Below are positions 24,101 to 36,767 of a stretch of 64,000 nucleotides of DNA, one piece after another. Below the pieces are notes generated by a model. That model was not told the origin of the DNA. It did no database searches and worked only from the letters and a program-made list of their open reading frames with translations. A program made the position numbers and the translations under genes. Each line of letters opens with the position of its first letter. Position 1 is the first letter of the stretch. The stretch comes from Neelides folsomi (lineage: Eukaryota > Arthropoda > Collembola > Neelipleona > Neelidae), in the NCBI GenBank assembly GCA_034687125.1, contig JAQGBZ010000072.1, forward strand, positions 163,045-227,044. The letters are read 5' to 3'.

Positions 24101-27100
24101 AAGATCTGTCTTGAGCCCACAATTCTCTTCAATAATTCCAATCATCTTGGAATTGGCTGTTTGGAGTTCTCGCTTCATTCGAGTCAACTCTTCTTCCAAA
24201 TGATCCGACTTTCCTTTTACTTCTCCTTGAATTGCATCTCGTTCTTCTTTCAATTTCGCATTTTCCTTCTCAGCAACATCAAGTCTCGTTTGAATATCTC
24301 TTATAATGTCATCTTTTCCTTCAAGTCTCTCTTTCAGTTCTTCATTTACAACATCAGCGACTCTCTTGGATGAATCAATTTGATCCTCCATAGACTTGCT
24401 GAGTTTTTTATATTCTTCCAGGTTCTCTTGAGCAACTTCGAGTTGTTGTTTCAAAGCTCGGATCTCGGTTTGAGCATCGATGAGCTTCAAATTCATCTCT
24501 TTGGTCTTCTTATCAAGAGCGATTTTCATCGGATGAAGGATTTCACTCTGAGACTCGGCTAATGTTGGGCTAGCCAGATTACCAGTTCCTTGGCCTCTGC
24601 CGGTCAAGATATTAATCTTGGAGAGCATTTCTTCGATTTCGCTCCTCTGGGCTCGAATGACTTCCCTTGCTTCTTCAAGCTCATTCTTATTAGAAATAAA
24701 ATCGTCTTGATCGGATTTCAGCTTCTCTTGTAGTTCTTTATTTGATTTATCCCAAGCAGTGACTGTATCTTTGAATCGATTGTTGTCACTCTCACATTTT
24801 CTCCTGTAGACGTTGAGCTCTTCGGTCAAAGCTTTAACTTCATTCTCCAATTTCATTTTAATTCCAGAGGAATTCATTTCTAAATTATTTTTAATTTCTT
24901 CAATGTTAATCTCTAGAACTTTTTGGGTCGTGTGCTGACGATAAAGAAGATCGCGCTCAGCCTGAAGACGTGATTTGATATCATGTAACATATTCCGCTC
25001 TTGTGTCATTGAAGATAAAGAAACTTCAGCTCTGGCGAGTTTTTCTTCTGCTTTCATGAGCTCAGAATGCAAGGTTGAGACGCTTCCTTCTTGTTTGGCA
25101 ACGGTGAGAGAAAGCATCTTATTCTTCTCTTCGAGAACTGCAATGTTCTTTTTGTAGGTTTCAAGATTTACTGAATAAAGTCTGGCACGTTCGTTGTTGT
25201 ATTCAGTGTGTGAAGCGAGCTTGGCGTTTTCTGTTCTCATTCTTACAACATCATCACGAAGTTTTTCCATTTGGTCACTGAAGATTCGATCATTCTCTCC
25301 CTTTTCTTTCTTATATTCATCGAAATCGGCCTTAAGTTCTTTCATCCTGACTTCTTTGGATTCTAGAGTTTTCTCGAGTTCTTCGACCTGTAAATTTCAT
25401 AAATAAATTTTCATTTTCAATTAATTCCATTATCAATGAATTAAATATGCAGGAATGTATTAAATTATAATTTACCCTTTCAGAAGAATTGGCTTGTGGT
25501 TTGAATCCTTTAAGTGGAGATTTTGGTTGTTTCAAAAGTCTAGCATAAGTATCACGCTCCGCTGTGATAGCTGCTAAAGTTTTTTCTCTTGAATCTCGTA
25601 ATTCCATTAGTTCTTTTTTAGCTTCGTCAAATGATTTCTACAATAGAAATTAATGTTGACAGAATATTAGAACTTATTGAAAATGGACAATGATAAAATA
25701 CTATTACATGAATACTATGCATGTGTTAATAATTAATTATTACTTTAAGATCCTGGAGTTGTTTTTCGTTGATTTCTTTTTCAGTCTTTTCTTGTGCTTC
25801 ACTTAGTTCTCTCACGACCGCTAACAAATGTTGGTTTTGAGCTTGGAGCTCGTCAATGTTTCTGAACGTCACAAGGCGATTTGAAATGAACTATAAAATG
25901 TCATTCGTCAATTAACTAATTGTTTATTTTCATTTGATAAAATAATAACTCTGAATACAAACCTGAGAAGATTCCATTGTGGAATCGGAAATGTCAGGAA
26001 CTGCAGGCGCATCATCTTCAAATGAATAGTGTCCTTTTAGCTGTTCAACTTCTTTAACCAAAGTCTTCACTTGTAAGGACATGTCACAGATTTGAACTTT
26101 CAGTCTTCCATTTTCTCGATCGAGCCCTTTGACTGATTTAGTCAAATGAGCAATTTCGGCTTGATTTTGCGATTCCGTTGAAAGAGCCACATCAAGTTGA
26201 TCCGTTAAAGCATTGATTGTAAGTAAAGCCTGGGCGTGTTCGTCTTTAATTTGTTGCATGTTTGGAGCCCTTTCTTGTAAGTCCTGATAGAAAATTTTAT
26301 TTAAATAAAATATGATTTAAATAGATATATAAATCAGTTAAATGATAATAGATTACTTACAGTTACGATCTCATGAATGTAATCATTTAATTTTTGCTTT
26401 TCTTGTTTGACTAAAAGCAGCTCGGTGTGCAGAGCTTGATACTTGGAGTAAATTTCCGTGAGAGATGAAGTGTTCTTTAGCATACTGCATGCAGCAGCTG
26501 CGGCTGGACTCAACGACTCAATCATTTCATCTGTCAAACCTTGTTTTCGAATTGTCGTCAAGAGTTGATTGGCATCGGTCAACTCTTTGTTAATCTCTCG
26601 AAGATTCACATCTTTTTCAGCTAACTCACTTTCAAGTTTATGTTTTGTTTCTTTAAACTCATGTTCTAATACCCCATATTGGTCAGTTGCCTTTTTAAGC
26701 ATCTCTTGAAGGTTTGTGACAGTATCTTCGAGTTCTTCAACTCTCTTGCCCGCTTCTTCACTGGTTTCTGTATAAATAAGTTGAATATTATAAATCGTAG
26801 TTTAGCGAAAATGAAAGATTTTATTAGAATTCGTGAGTTCGTGACATTAAATGATATTTATAGGTACCTTTATAAAGATCAGCAATTCGTCGCTGTGACT
26901 TTAATTCTTGTCGATAATTTTCTTCCAATTTAATTTCAACGTCTTGGGCTTCTTTGAGTTTGAGCATTAATCTTTCAACTTGTTTTTCTAATTCTTCATT
27001 TGTTTCTTTCGTTCCCTCCAATTGCATGATAGAGATTCGTAACTAAATTCCAAATTAAATATTAACAATAGTAATTACAATTACTGATCTTTAAGAAATC

Positions 27101-28168
27101 AGTATTAAATCATTTTTAATTTAAAGATATTAAACCTGTTCTGATTTTTCAGCAAGGTCGCTTTGCAAGTTGACATATTTCGTACTCGACTCTCTTTGAA
27201 GATCAACGATTTCCATGCTCTTTTTGTCAAGTTGCTCATTGAGGAGGTGAACTTGTTTTGAAATCCATTCAGATTCTTGGCCAAGCTGCTTTTCTCTAAA
27301 AAATTATGAAATGGTTAATTTTCATTATATATAAACTTATAATTTTTAAATTAATAATTTACTTGTAATTGAGTTGAATTTCTTTCGACACGAGTTCATC
27401 CAATTTAGCCAACGCTTCGATTTTAGCTGAGTTTGTAGATTTCAATTGCTCGTTAAGTTTATCCTTATCTTCAGTCAGCTTGGTTATTTCTCCATTTCTC
27501 TTTTCAACGATTCCTTGAAGTTCATCTCGTTCAGAGGTAATACTTTCAAGCTGCAGTTTTGCTTCAAAGTTTAACTTTTGCAACCTATAATATATTTCAA
27601 ATTTATTTGTGCCAAAACATATTATAAAGTATTGAAATTCGACTCCATAAATTGAATTATACATATGATACGAGGCATTAAAATTTAGTAAATTGAAAAT
27701 GGCGTTTTTACTCTTGGCATTTATTATCAAGAACATTGTGTTCAGTCAAAGATTTCTGATATCTTTCAATGTATTCTTCCGTAGCTTTTCTTTCTCCTTG
27801 AAGTTGATTCTGAAGAGTTTCAGTTTTCCCAATCCTCTCTTTGACATTCGCTTCAAGCTCAATGACCTTTTGATCTATAACCGAATAAGTATCATTGATA
27901 TAGTTCACTCATAGTTCACACTCAAAAAAATTAATATAAATATTTAATATAATTAATATAATTATTTTAAAAAATTACCATAATTGACTTTATCGTTGTG
28001 ACGCAAGTTAACTGCATTTTGATAGTTCTTGTTAAGATCCCAAATAGTCTTTTTCAACTTGGTCTTCATCTCCTCTGAAATCCCCCTTTGCTCATCTTCT
28101 GAGAGAAACGAGAGGATTTGAGCCGGAGGATCCAAAGTTGAAGGGGGCTGGCGAAAGACCCCCTCCAT
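18173..28168 (-). CDS. TPR: Nucleoprotein TPR / Megator, nuclear-basket coiled-coil protein
   Basis: Scaffold of the nuclear pore basket, involved in mRNA export, spindle-checkpoint and chromatin organisation. I trace about 22 minus-strand exons from 28168 (MEGVFRQPP) to the stop at 18173, roughly 2,630 aa (human 2,363). Large exons include about 23696-25387, 22314-23281 and 21085-22197. Residues 1 to ~1,700 are almost unbroken heptad coiled coil. From ~22 kb downward the protein becomes low-complexity: Pro/Gln/Ser/Thr-rich with a polyglutamine run near 21680-21720, an acidic D/E run near 20400-20550, a second polyglutamine run near 18540-18600, then a Gly/Arg-rich tail (RPGRGGGRGG). This order matches TPR: coiled coil, acidic region, RG-rich end. 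A few exon edges may be off by a base, since my summed length is one base away from a whole number of codons. It is divergent from KLHL10. Confidence 0.92.
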
Positions 28169-29179
28169 TATTCAATACGCTAAAAAGGAAAATGTGGCAA
28201 TTGAGGATCAAGTCGTAAAAGTGACTTCTATTATGAAACCTCATGTTAATTCATTTGGTATATAAAATTACCTATATCAAACGCCACTGAGGTGCCAATT
28301 TCAGCTCCAGTTATAAAAGCTAATTGTAATTAGAGCACCAGGAAATTAGCGACGATTGTAGGATCCTTTTTGCTCTTTCTCTCTTGCTTGCTTTTTCGCC
28401 TATGCTTTGCATTGTTTCGGTCTTTCCCTCCATGGAAGAGAGGGCAAGGTACAGAATTTAAACGCAAGTAAGGTCTAACTGATCAACACACCCCAGCATC
28501 CATCAAGCCATAAACCAAGCCTCCAATCAATCCCTTTGTTTCTGAATCTTTCCATGCAAATACATGCAATAACGTTTCTTTTAAACGTTATTTAATTTAG
28601 ATATCCTGCTTACAATCCAAATGCTATTTTTCATCTAGTTATTTTAAAATGCATAATGTAATATCCTAGTATGTATTATATTGAAAATATATGAGATTCG
28701 GTGTATAGAATTTACTCTCTAAAATAGAGAATTATAAGTTTGTGATATCATTTTATGAAAGCATTCAATACTCTATATCAATTTGCTTTTACAAAGCCAA
28801 CAAGAGAGAATTGTGTGTTTTTTAGGAATTAAATAGAAGAATATTTTGCCATTAAATTGTTGGAGTAAAACACATGCCTTATTCATATCAGCCACACTTA
28901 TGAAATTTCAACTCTATATTATAATATAGTGAAGAATGATGAAATGATGATTCATCTCGTGTCTCGTCACTTTTATGAATAATACGAATTAATTACGAGA
29001 TATTTTTTCAATCCAAGGAAATGCAACGAGTGTTTTATTTATATTTCAAACGGAGTTATGAAGAAAATTGAGTTGAGGGGGGCTCCAGAAAGAATGTCAA
29101 ATTAAAAAATTTGCAAAGCATCGAGAAATCAAGTGATAAAAGGGGAAAATACGAACGCGTTGAATGGAATGGATAGAAT
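28169..29179. promoter_or_regulatory. Divergent intergenic region, TPR / KLHL10
   Basis: About 1.0 kb between the start codons of TPR (-) and the KLHL10-like gene (+). Promoters for both should lie here. No coding sequence or repeat stands out; a GC-richer patch lies near 28360-28540. Confidence 0.45.
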
Positions 29180-31927
29180 ATGAAGCGCTTGAGGAATCAC
29201 GGACCAAGAACTAATAATTCATTAAGCGACCAAGAAGGGAGCAATAACGTTCCTGAAGTCCCAATTCGTTCTTTAAGTCTTGATCAGAAGAGTCTACGAA
29301 GGTCCACTTCTGGATTCCCGATCCATAAAAATTCATCCAAGTCCAGTCGGAGTAAGCGAAGATCCCGATTCAGTCTGGAGGTGAAAATTCCTCCAAGTTT
29401 TCCAGCCATTTGGTCCCAATTTCAAAAGTCTGGTGACCTCACTGACGCCATCATCAAAACTTCTAATGGCGAAGTATTTAAAACAATTTAGCAATTTTTA
29501 TATTAATTTATAAAATATTGACTTAATATTACTTATACTAATTATTAATTATAAAATATTAAGTTAATGTGCTAATATGGACAAATAATATATTTTCATT
29601 TATCTCAGGTTTCAGTACATAGAAACATCATCTCCGCCGTGAGCCCCTACTTCAAGGCAATTTTTGCCAAGACTGCTAAAGAATTCTTGCTCTCTAAAAC
29701 GACCGTTCAAATTCCTCAATTGGACAGTGACAGCATTGCCGTCATTCTCGATTTCATCTATACTGGAATTTGCAAAATTACGTCAGATAACGTCGAGAAA
29801 ATCCTTCCACTCGCAGAACAGTTCCAAATTCTCGGTCTCATTCAGCTCTGTTGCGAATTTCTGATCAAAAAACTTAGTCCGGACAATTGCCTCGAAATAT
29901 TCAAGTACGGAAAATCGTATTTTTGCCCCGATTTAGAGAAAGAAGCCCGCCGATTCATTTTGCTCAACTTCCGACATATTCACAACAAGCCCGAGTTCTT
30001 TCAGCTTGACTTTCACAATTTAGAAGAATTTCTTAGAGACGATCGGCTCAATTTGCAAAATGAAGAAACGGCTTTCACCGTCTTGTGCAAATGGATCGAA
30101 CATAATCCCAAAGTGAGAAATAAACATCTCGTGGAACTCCTTCAATGTGTTCGGTTTGGACTAATCACATACAATTACTTTACAACTGACGTTTTAGGCT
30201 GGAAATACATTTGTGAAAGTCAAGTAATATTAAATCTAACCAACTTTCTTTATCTTTTTCACTGATTTGCATTTAAGTTATTATATTACTTGACCCTTGA
30301 CACTAATGTCCCAATGACTTTATTAAAAAAACTCCATTTTTTCAGGAAGCACAAAATTCACTTTATGACGCGTCACTCTTTTTGACTGCTTTGGACTCAA
30401 GACAAGGAAACGAAATTGACCTGAGTGATCCATTAGCCAGACCAAGAATTCCTCATGATATTGTGTTTGCAGTTGGAGGGTGGTCGGCTGGTAAAGAAAT
30501 TTATACAATTTGCCGTTTTTGTTTACATACAACTCATACAAAACACAATTACTCTAAAAGTCATATTCTCATTTCATGAACATTTATTCTTAGGAAGCCC
30601 CACAAGTTTCATGGAATCTTATGATATAAAGTAATTACAAATCAAAATTATTGTCAAATAATTCAATCTGAAGAATCTGAACTTTAAACTAACAATAAAT
30701 TGAAGAGTCTAAATTAATTATAAATTACATCTTAAATGCAGGTCAGATCGCTGGTTCCTTGCAACAGGCTCAGATGTAACCCCCAGAGCTTATCATGGTC
30801 TTGTGACCTTAGGACATTCCATTTACATGGTCGGAGGATTTGATGGAAATGATCATTTTAACACTGTTAGAGCCTACAACCCGGTTACGAAGACTTGGTC
30901 AGAAAAAGCTTGCATGCACCATCCCAGATGCTACGTCAGTTGTTGCGTTCTTGGTTTGAATTAATTTTCACTATTTTATGTTTGCGTATTACTATAAAGT
31001 AGTGTAAAGAAAAATAACGATTTTGTTTAATTTTAAATACAGATGGAAAAATCTATGCTCTTGGAGGTTACAACGGAAGGACAAGGATGAGTTCAGTTGA
31101 AAGATACGATCCAGTTACGAATCAATGGGAAATTATTCCATCAATGAACCGACAAAGATCTGACGCTTCCGCTTGCTCTTGTTCGGGGAAAGTTTACATT
31201 GCTGGAGGTTTCAATGGCCAAGAAGTTCTAAATAGTGTCGAAGTCTTCGATCCAGCTGTAATTAATTAATGCTTTCTTACTTGCGATTTTATACTAACTA
31301 ACAATAAGCTAAGTTATAGCTAAGCTAAGATTGTTTAAATTATCATATGAGATTGTCGATTTGGTTATTATAAGAGCAAGTTTTCTTTTTTGTAGGAAGA
31401 TCAATGGACATTTGTCCATCCAATGAGAAGTCCACGAAGCGGAGTGAGTCTTGTTCCATACATGGGATTCATTTACGCTATCGGGGGATTCAATGGCTTT
31501 ACTCGTCTCAATACGTGTGAAAAATACAATCCTCAAACTCCTAGTGATTGGATCATCGTTCCAGAAATGGCGAGCCCTCGGAGTAATTTTGCAGCAGTTA
31601 TGCTCGAAGATATGATTTTCGTCATTGGGGGGTTCAATGGTATAATTTCACTTTCATATTTTCGAGCTTGATAAATGTGTATTTTATGATTATTATTATG
31701 GAGTGCAATATTGAATTTTATCTTTTTTCTTTTCAGGTACAACAACAATTCCATTTGTCGAGTTTTATGATCAAAAAACAAATGAATGGGCCGACGCTGC
31801 TCATATGAATTTGAACAGAAGTGCTTTAAGTGCTTGTGTTGTGAGCGGCCTTCCAAACGCTGAGAGCTATTCATTCCTTTCAAGAGTTCAATCAGTCCTA
31901 GGACTCACAAGTCAAAATTCTCAATAA
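29180..31927 (+). CDS. KLHL10: Kelch-like protein 10-like BTB-Kelch CUL3 adaptor
   Basis: Substrate adaptor for CUL3 ubiquitin ligase; KLHL10 acts in sperm maturation in mammals and flies. Eight exons in phase: 29180-29473, 29609-30223, 30346-30490, 30594-30630, 30742-30953, 31043-31257, 31396-31639 and 31737-31927; 650 aa (human 608). Residues 1-80 are a Ser/Arg/Lys-rich extension (SKSSRSKRRSRFSLEV) not typical of the family. The BTB domain runs about 85-205, then a BACK domain (LSPDNCLEIFKYGKSYFCPD), then six kelch repeats with GG pairs: FAVGGWSAGS, YMVGGFDGND, YALGGYNGRT, YIAGGFNGQE, YAIGGFNGFT and FVIGGFNGTT. LARPRIPHDIVFAVGGWS and RRCYVS-like blocks favour KLHL10 over other KLHLs. The C-terminal ALSACVVSGLPNAESY also matches KLHL10. 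Confidence 0.92.
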
Positions 31928-32276
31928 CATGTAGCCAAGCTTAATTAATTATAAACGAATTAACCAAACGTATTTATTGATTCTACGCTTAAAGTTCACT
32001 AATAACGATGGTTTAAACATTTTTTATTCAATGCATTCAAATTAAATTTTTAACAGTGAAAACTCACAAATAAGAAACAACCATTTTTTGTCAAAACTTT
32101 AAAGTGGAAATAAACGAATTTGCAAGCTTTAGAATATTGTTTTATTGAATTATTTGGTCCGGTTATTCATACCAATTTATCACTTTAAATATTTTATAAC
32201 AATTGATTATATTATTGTATGTATTTCAAAGTTTAATAAATAAATGATAAAAAATTCCATAAATAACTTCGATGTT
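31928..32276. other. Convergent 3' region, KLHL10 / SLC44 gene 1
   Basis: 349 bp of AT-rich sequence between two stop codons; AATAAA-like strings occur near 32235-32240. It presumably holds both 3' UTRs. Confidence 0.5.
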
Positions 32277-35200
32277 CTATTTGATTTTACTTCTTTTAAC
32301 AAGATCCTATGTATAATTTAAAAGAGCAATTAGTAAACTAACATTAAGAGTGAAAATTATATAGTTTTAAAATGAAGAATAATAAAGTTTTACCATAAGA
32401 CTTTTACTCATGAAATAAGGCTTTGTGAGTCCATCATTATGAGCGCAGTCTTCACAAAAGCAAATGAATATCGTATCGATTGTCATCTACAGAAATAAAT
32501 TAGTTACACTTTCCATTATAACAATACAAATTGAAAATAATAGACTCAAAGGGAGAAATCATTAATCTAGCTTATAAATATTTTAGGTATATTTTTGCTA
32601 TAAAATTATTGTAAGATTACTTTCATATATATGTAGTAAATGTGGTTAAATATTGTATGGAATGATGGAATGCATACAATTCCATCATTCCATACAAATA
32701 CAACATACCTCATATACACTGATGAAGCAATTAGCGACGAAATACGCAAAGAACCCAGCAATTACAAGAGGTACCCATACATAATGAATTGTGTCTTTAT
32801 CCTATTTGTTAAAAGAATAAACATGTCATCAATCACTTTTATAAGGAGTTATGTATATTTGAATATTGCTAAATAATAAGTGTTGAAATTTTGTAATTTT
32901 GATCAAATGACGTACTTTAATAAGTTGATATCCGATGAAAAGTGTGAGTGCCACAATGACGATCTTCGCTAAAAATAATATTAAATCACCTATGGAATTA
33001 ATGGCTGCAACCCTCAATGCATTTGAGACGAGAACGTTAAATGCTTTTCGTGCACTTTGACAGAACCCACATCCATAAATTGCTATAAAATATATTGTAA
33101 TAGTAAAAATTCCAATGACCAAATCAATGCAATTAAATATTTTATTTTATTTATATAATGTAAAGAAATACCAATCTCAATGTAGGCATTCTTGTTGAGA
33201 AAAACCAATATTTTCTCCATGCACCAAGTAAGGCATTTGCAACATTGAAGAATTCCATCACAGAAACTGCTTTTACCAGAATATTTTTTCACTGCATTCT
33301 GAAATAAGCTAAGGAGAATGCGAATGAACTTGAAGAATGCTATTATTAAGGATCCGAAGGCTGCCGAGCCCAAATGAAATCCAATTAATTGACCCAAGCT
33401 TCCAATAATTGGCATTTGGAGACTTTCTTTTTTCCTATTTTTAAGAACAAACAAGATTATTATATTCAACTAAAGTGTATTTTGTATAATATCCATTATT
33501 TGTATTTAACCTTGTGAAGAACCATTTGGCCACAGCTCCTGATATTACAAGATGCTGACAAGCAATTATAAACTGACTTAACCATATTGCGCAAAATAAG
33601 TTCCACCATCGAGACACCTGATAAATGTAATTTTACTATAAATATCCACTTACATAATTATAAATATTACAAGTTCGATTGAGCTTACAAGAGTTAAAGT
33701 GTCTTTGACGAATCGACATCGCATGTGGCCATCGTTATTTATATTAGATTCTGCTTTCCCTGAACTTTCTATAAGTATCCCACTCATGATGCATCCAGAG
33801 AAAGTTAAACCAAGTGCAAGAAATGTCTAAAAGTTAACAATATTGCACTAATAATATTCTTACGTGGAATTAATTACTCAAAACCATAAAAATTTCAAAT
33901 TAGTTACAAAAATTGGTTGAAGAAGTAAAAAAGGCATTGAAGCCACAGCTTTCCCAGCTTCATTAAAGATTTCAGCAACAAGGGTAATTTGCTTTCTTAG
34001 CCCAATCACAACTATTAGAATTACAATCTGTAAAATGGTAATTTTCTTTAATCAATCTTCTCAAGTGACGTTCATTCAATTTGTCATATTTTTGGAATCT
34101 TACCGTGATAATAGAAGTAAGAATGGAGATGGCTAGAATATTATTAACTTTTGAATAATCCCAATCATCTGAGCTTTTATTGAGCTTCTTCTTTACTTGT
34201 GAATAATAAATCCAAAGGAAAATTGTTGCTGCAATACTTATAAAGGTTACCCCAATGATGACAAACCATATCAATGTCTTTACAACGAATCTTAGAAGAA
34301 ATGTCATCAAAAGTGATATACCTTGAAAAATTATTTAATAAAAATATTTGCAATGAATGATACTTTTAAATTAATAATATTTGTTATATTTAATCGTGTA
34401 CATCAATATTTACTATATTACAAAGAGCTATGAGACACATAATTAAGATGTCCTTCCAACTTTCTTCAAAATCTTCTGCAACCTCCTAAAAATTGATACA
34501 ACTTGATAGTGAAACGCCAATCAATCAAAGTATTTTGAAAATAAACTATCGATAATTTTATGTACACACTTGATAAAAATTTCTGAGGCCGAATTTTGAA
34601 TAGAAATCCGCAGCTGCAGTGAAATTCTTCAGATGAGGAATACAACGGTTAAGAATGGGTTTACTAAAAAGTTAATGTCAAAGCAATATTGCAATACATA
34701 CATAAATAAAGCAATACATAATAAAAAAATGGCTACATGATAAAAATGTACCAGAATATGTAAATAAATTGATTTTCATAAAATAGTTATTACTATTGAA
34801 CAGGACATTGATACAAGCATTGTCTCAAATACAAATTATCGTTCCCTAAATATTGAAGTCCATAGTCAAATCGAGAGTCGTCGGGTTGGAAAATGAGATA
34901 TGGAAAGTCAGTTTTATCTTGACCAGATCCAGGAATATTATCTAGTTTTCGATTCTTAACTCCGCAAATATCGCATTGGGAATCATATCCTCCCATTAAA
35001 AGTCTCCGAATATCGCCGTAATACGCGGCATAAGTAATCATTCCAACCTGTAATAAATTGCATAAGAGATAAAATCCCTTCTTTAATGAAGACACACATT
35101 CCTAAAAATAATAAGTTGATTTTAAGATATTCAATGTTTAGACAAAAAATGATAACAAAAGCGAATGTGTGTCAAGAGGGAAATGATCGATCAAACACCT

Positions 35201-35673
35201 TTAGTGGTATATGTATAGCAAGTTGTAAACATTACAATTTTAACAAGTCGGAAGTAATTTATGTAAACATCATTATCACATCACACCTTCCATTTACTCT
35301 ATGTTAAACATAAAGCTGAAGCTAACAGACTTGTAATTCTAAATGAGTATAAGGCATAAAATAACCTGAATAAGTAAGAATAATCCTAGTAGAATGAGAC
35401 AAGAAACGTCTCTGCACTTTCTCCGCTTGTAATTCAATGGACCTTCAAATTCCAATCCCAATTGCACGTCTTCAACCTACATATAAAAAATTCTTAATTT
35501 ATTTTATCTAATCCGAGCATGAATGTAGTGTGTACTTTTTAAGTATCTTCTATTATTTGCAAATTCTAAACTAAAGACAAACAAAAAATTGTTCGTACCT
35601 TTCCATTTCCGATGAATACTTCTTTCCCACTTTGTCCCCTCTTTTCAACTTCTCTACAAGTGAGGCAAAACAT
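32277..35673 (-). CDS. SLC44A: Choline transporter-like protein (SLC44 family), copy 1
   Basis: Multipass plasma-membrane choline/ethanolamine transporter family. Fourteen minus-strand exons in phase: 35599-35673, 35366-35476, 34794-35047, 34570-34663, 34422-34485, 34104-34321, 33908-34027, 33689-33826, 33511-33617, 33172-33434, 32916-33082, 32709-32801, 32394-32486 and 32277-32306; 608 aa. Family signs: an N-terminal FEGP followed by CRDVSCLILL (first membrane helix), a long Cys-rich extracellular loop, EIFNEAGKAV, KWFFTRKK, FHLGSAAFGSLIIAFFKFIR, CCKCLTWCMEKILVFLNKNAYIEI, AINSIGDLILFLAK and the C-terminal FVANCFISVYE and CEDCAHNDGLTKPYFMS. It lies 2.7 kb downstream of a close paralogue in the same orientation with shared intron positions. 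The N-terminus is short and lacks the Gln/Pro-rich tail of copy 2. The paralogue number is not assignable. Confidence 0.9.
32653..32697. repeat. Perfect 19-bp inverted repeat in an SLC44 intron
   Basis: TTGTATGGAATGATGGAAT, then a 7-nt loop, then its exact reverse complement. It lies in the intron between the SLC44 copy 1 exons at 32394-32486 and 32709-32801, about 11 bp from the donor site of the latter. It would form a strong hairpin in either strand's transcript. No family recognised. Confidence 0.8.
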
Positions 35674-36767
35674 TTTGAAATGGGGTTTTTGATGTTTAAA
35701 TGTTTCATTTGGACATAATTATGTATGGTGCATATATTTAAAGTTTTTAAAGAATTATATTATGTATCAAGAAGCTGTCAACATTTATTATTGCAGATAG
35801 ATATCATACTATAAGTATACAAAAGTATAAAAATTGGATAGAAATGCATAAATACAGAAATGTAATTGTAATAGATGTATAAATGTATTAATGTAAATCT
35901 TAATGAGAGAAAGTGGTGAAAATGGTTGGAAGCATAGAAAGGACTGAGATCCCCCAAGTTTCCCTCATTTCATTTTATCTCAAGAGAAGAAAATCGTTCC
36001 AGAGGTGTTTCAATATTTGCACATACTGCCTTGCGCTCTATCACAAATAATACCCGAGTAGGAAGAATTGTCAAACTTGTGCTTGCGAATGCATGTATGA
36101 AGGTATGCATTGTGTATCTACCTGATGATGTAGAAAAAGAAATGCAGAGAATTCACATGTGAAGGCATTTCTTTGGAAAAATTGTTACTAATGGGAAGGA
36201 TAATTCGTAAGAGATCCTTTCATTCTCGTTAAAATGCCAAACATGAATGAAATGAGTATGAAATGAATTCTAACTTGGGCGCATTTGATAGATATAAAGA
36301 TACTCTGCACAATTGTTGATAATTCAATGGGTTTTAAGTAAAAAGTCTTTAACGTGTCATTTATTTCCTGATAACACTTCCCTCTATTCTTGTAAAAAGC
36401 GATGAAACGGAAAGTAATATGAATCATGTTAGAGTTTATTGCACCTATCAATACAAAATTTCCGTATTCATTATCATAATGATTTTTCCATTTTGTTTAC
36501 ATTTACCAAAAATTTAATTTATTTAATGTGCCGAGAGCATGAGGAATTTGATGGACAATACAAAGTAAATAGTATGGCATTATCCGCATGGCATGTTGGA
36601 AGGTGAAAAGTGATAAATAAGGAATTCATAATTTATAAATATAAATAACAAAGTTTAAATAATGTAAGAACTAATTCACAATATTTGAAAAATAGTAATA
36701 TACTAATATACAAATAATTAAATTAGTATATATTAATATATTAGTAAATATAGTATATTATTATATA
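35674..36767. other. Intergenic between SLC44 copy 1 and the transposon
   Basis: Upstream of SLC44 copy 1, so it should include its promoter. AT-rich; no coding region supported. A tract rich in TAATATA steps near 36690-36765 borders the transposon. Confidence 0.45.
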
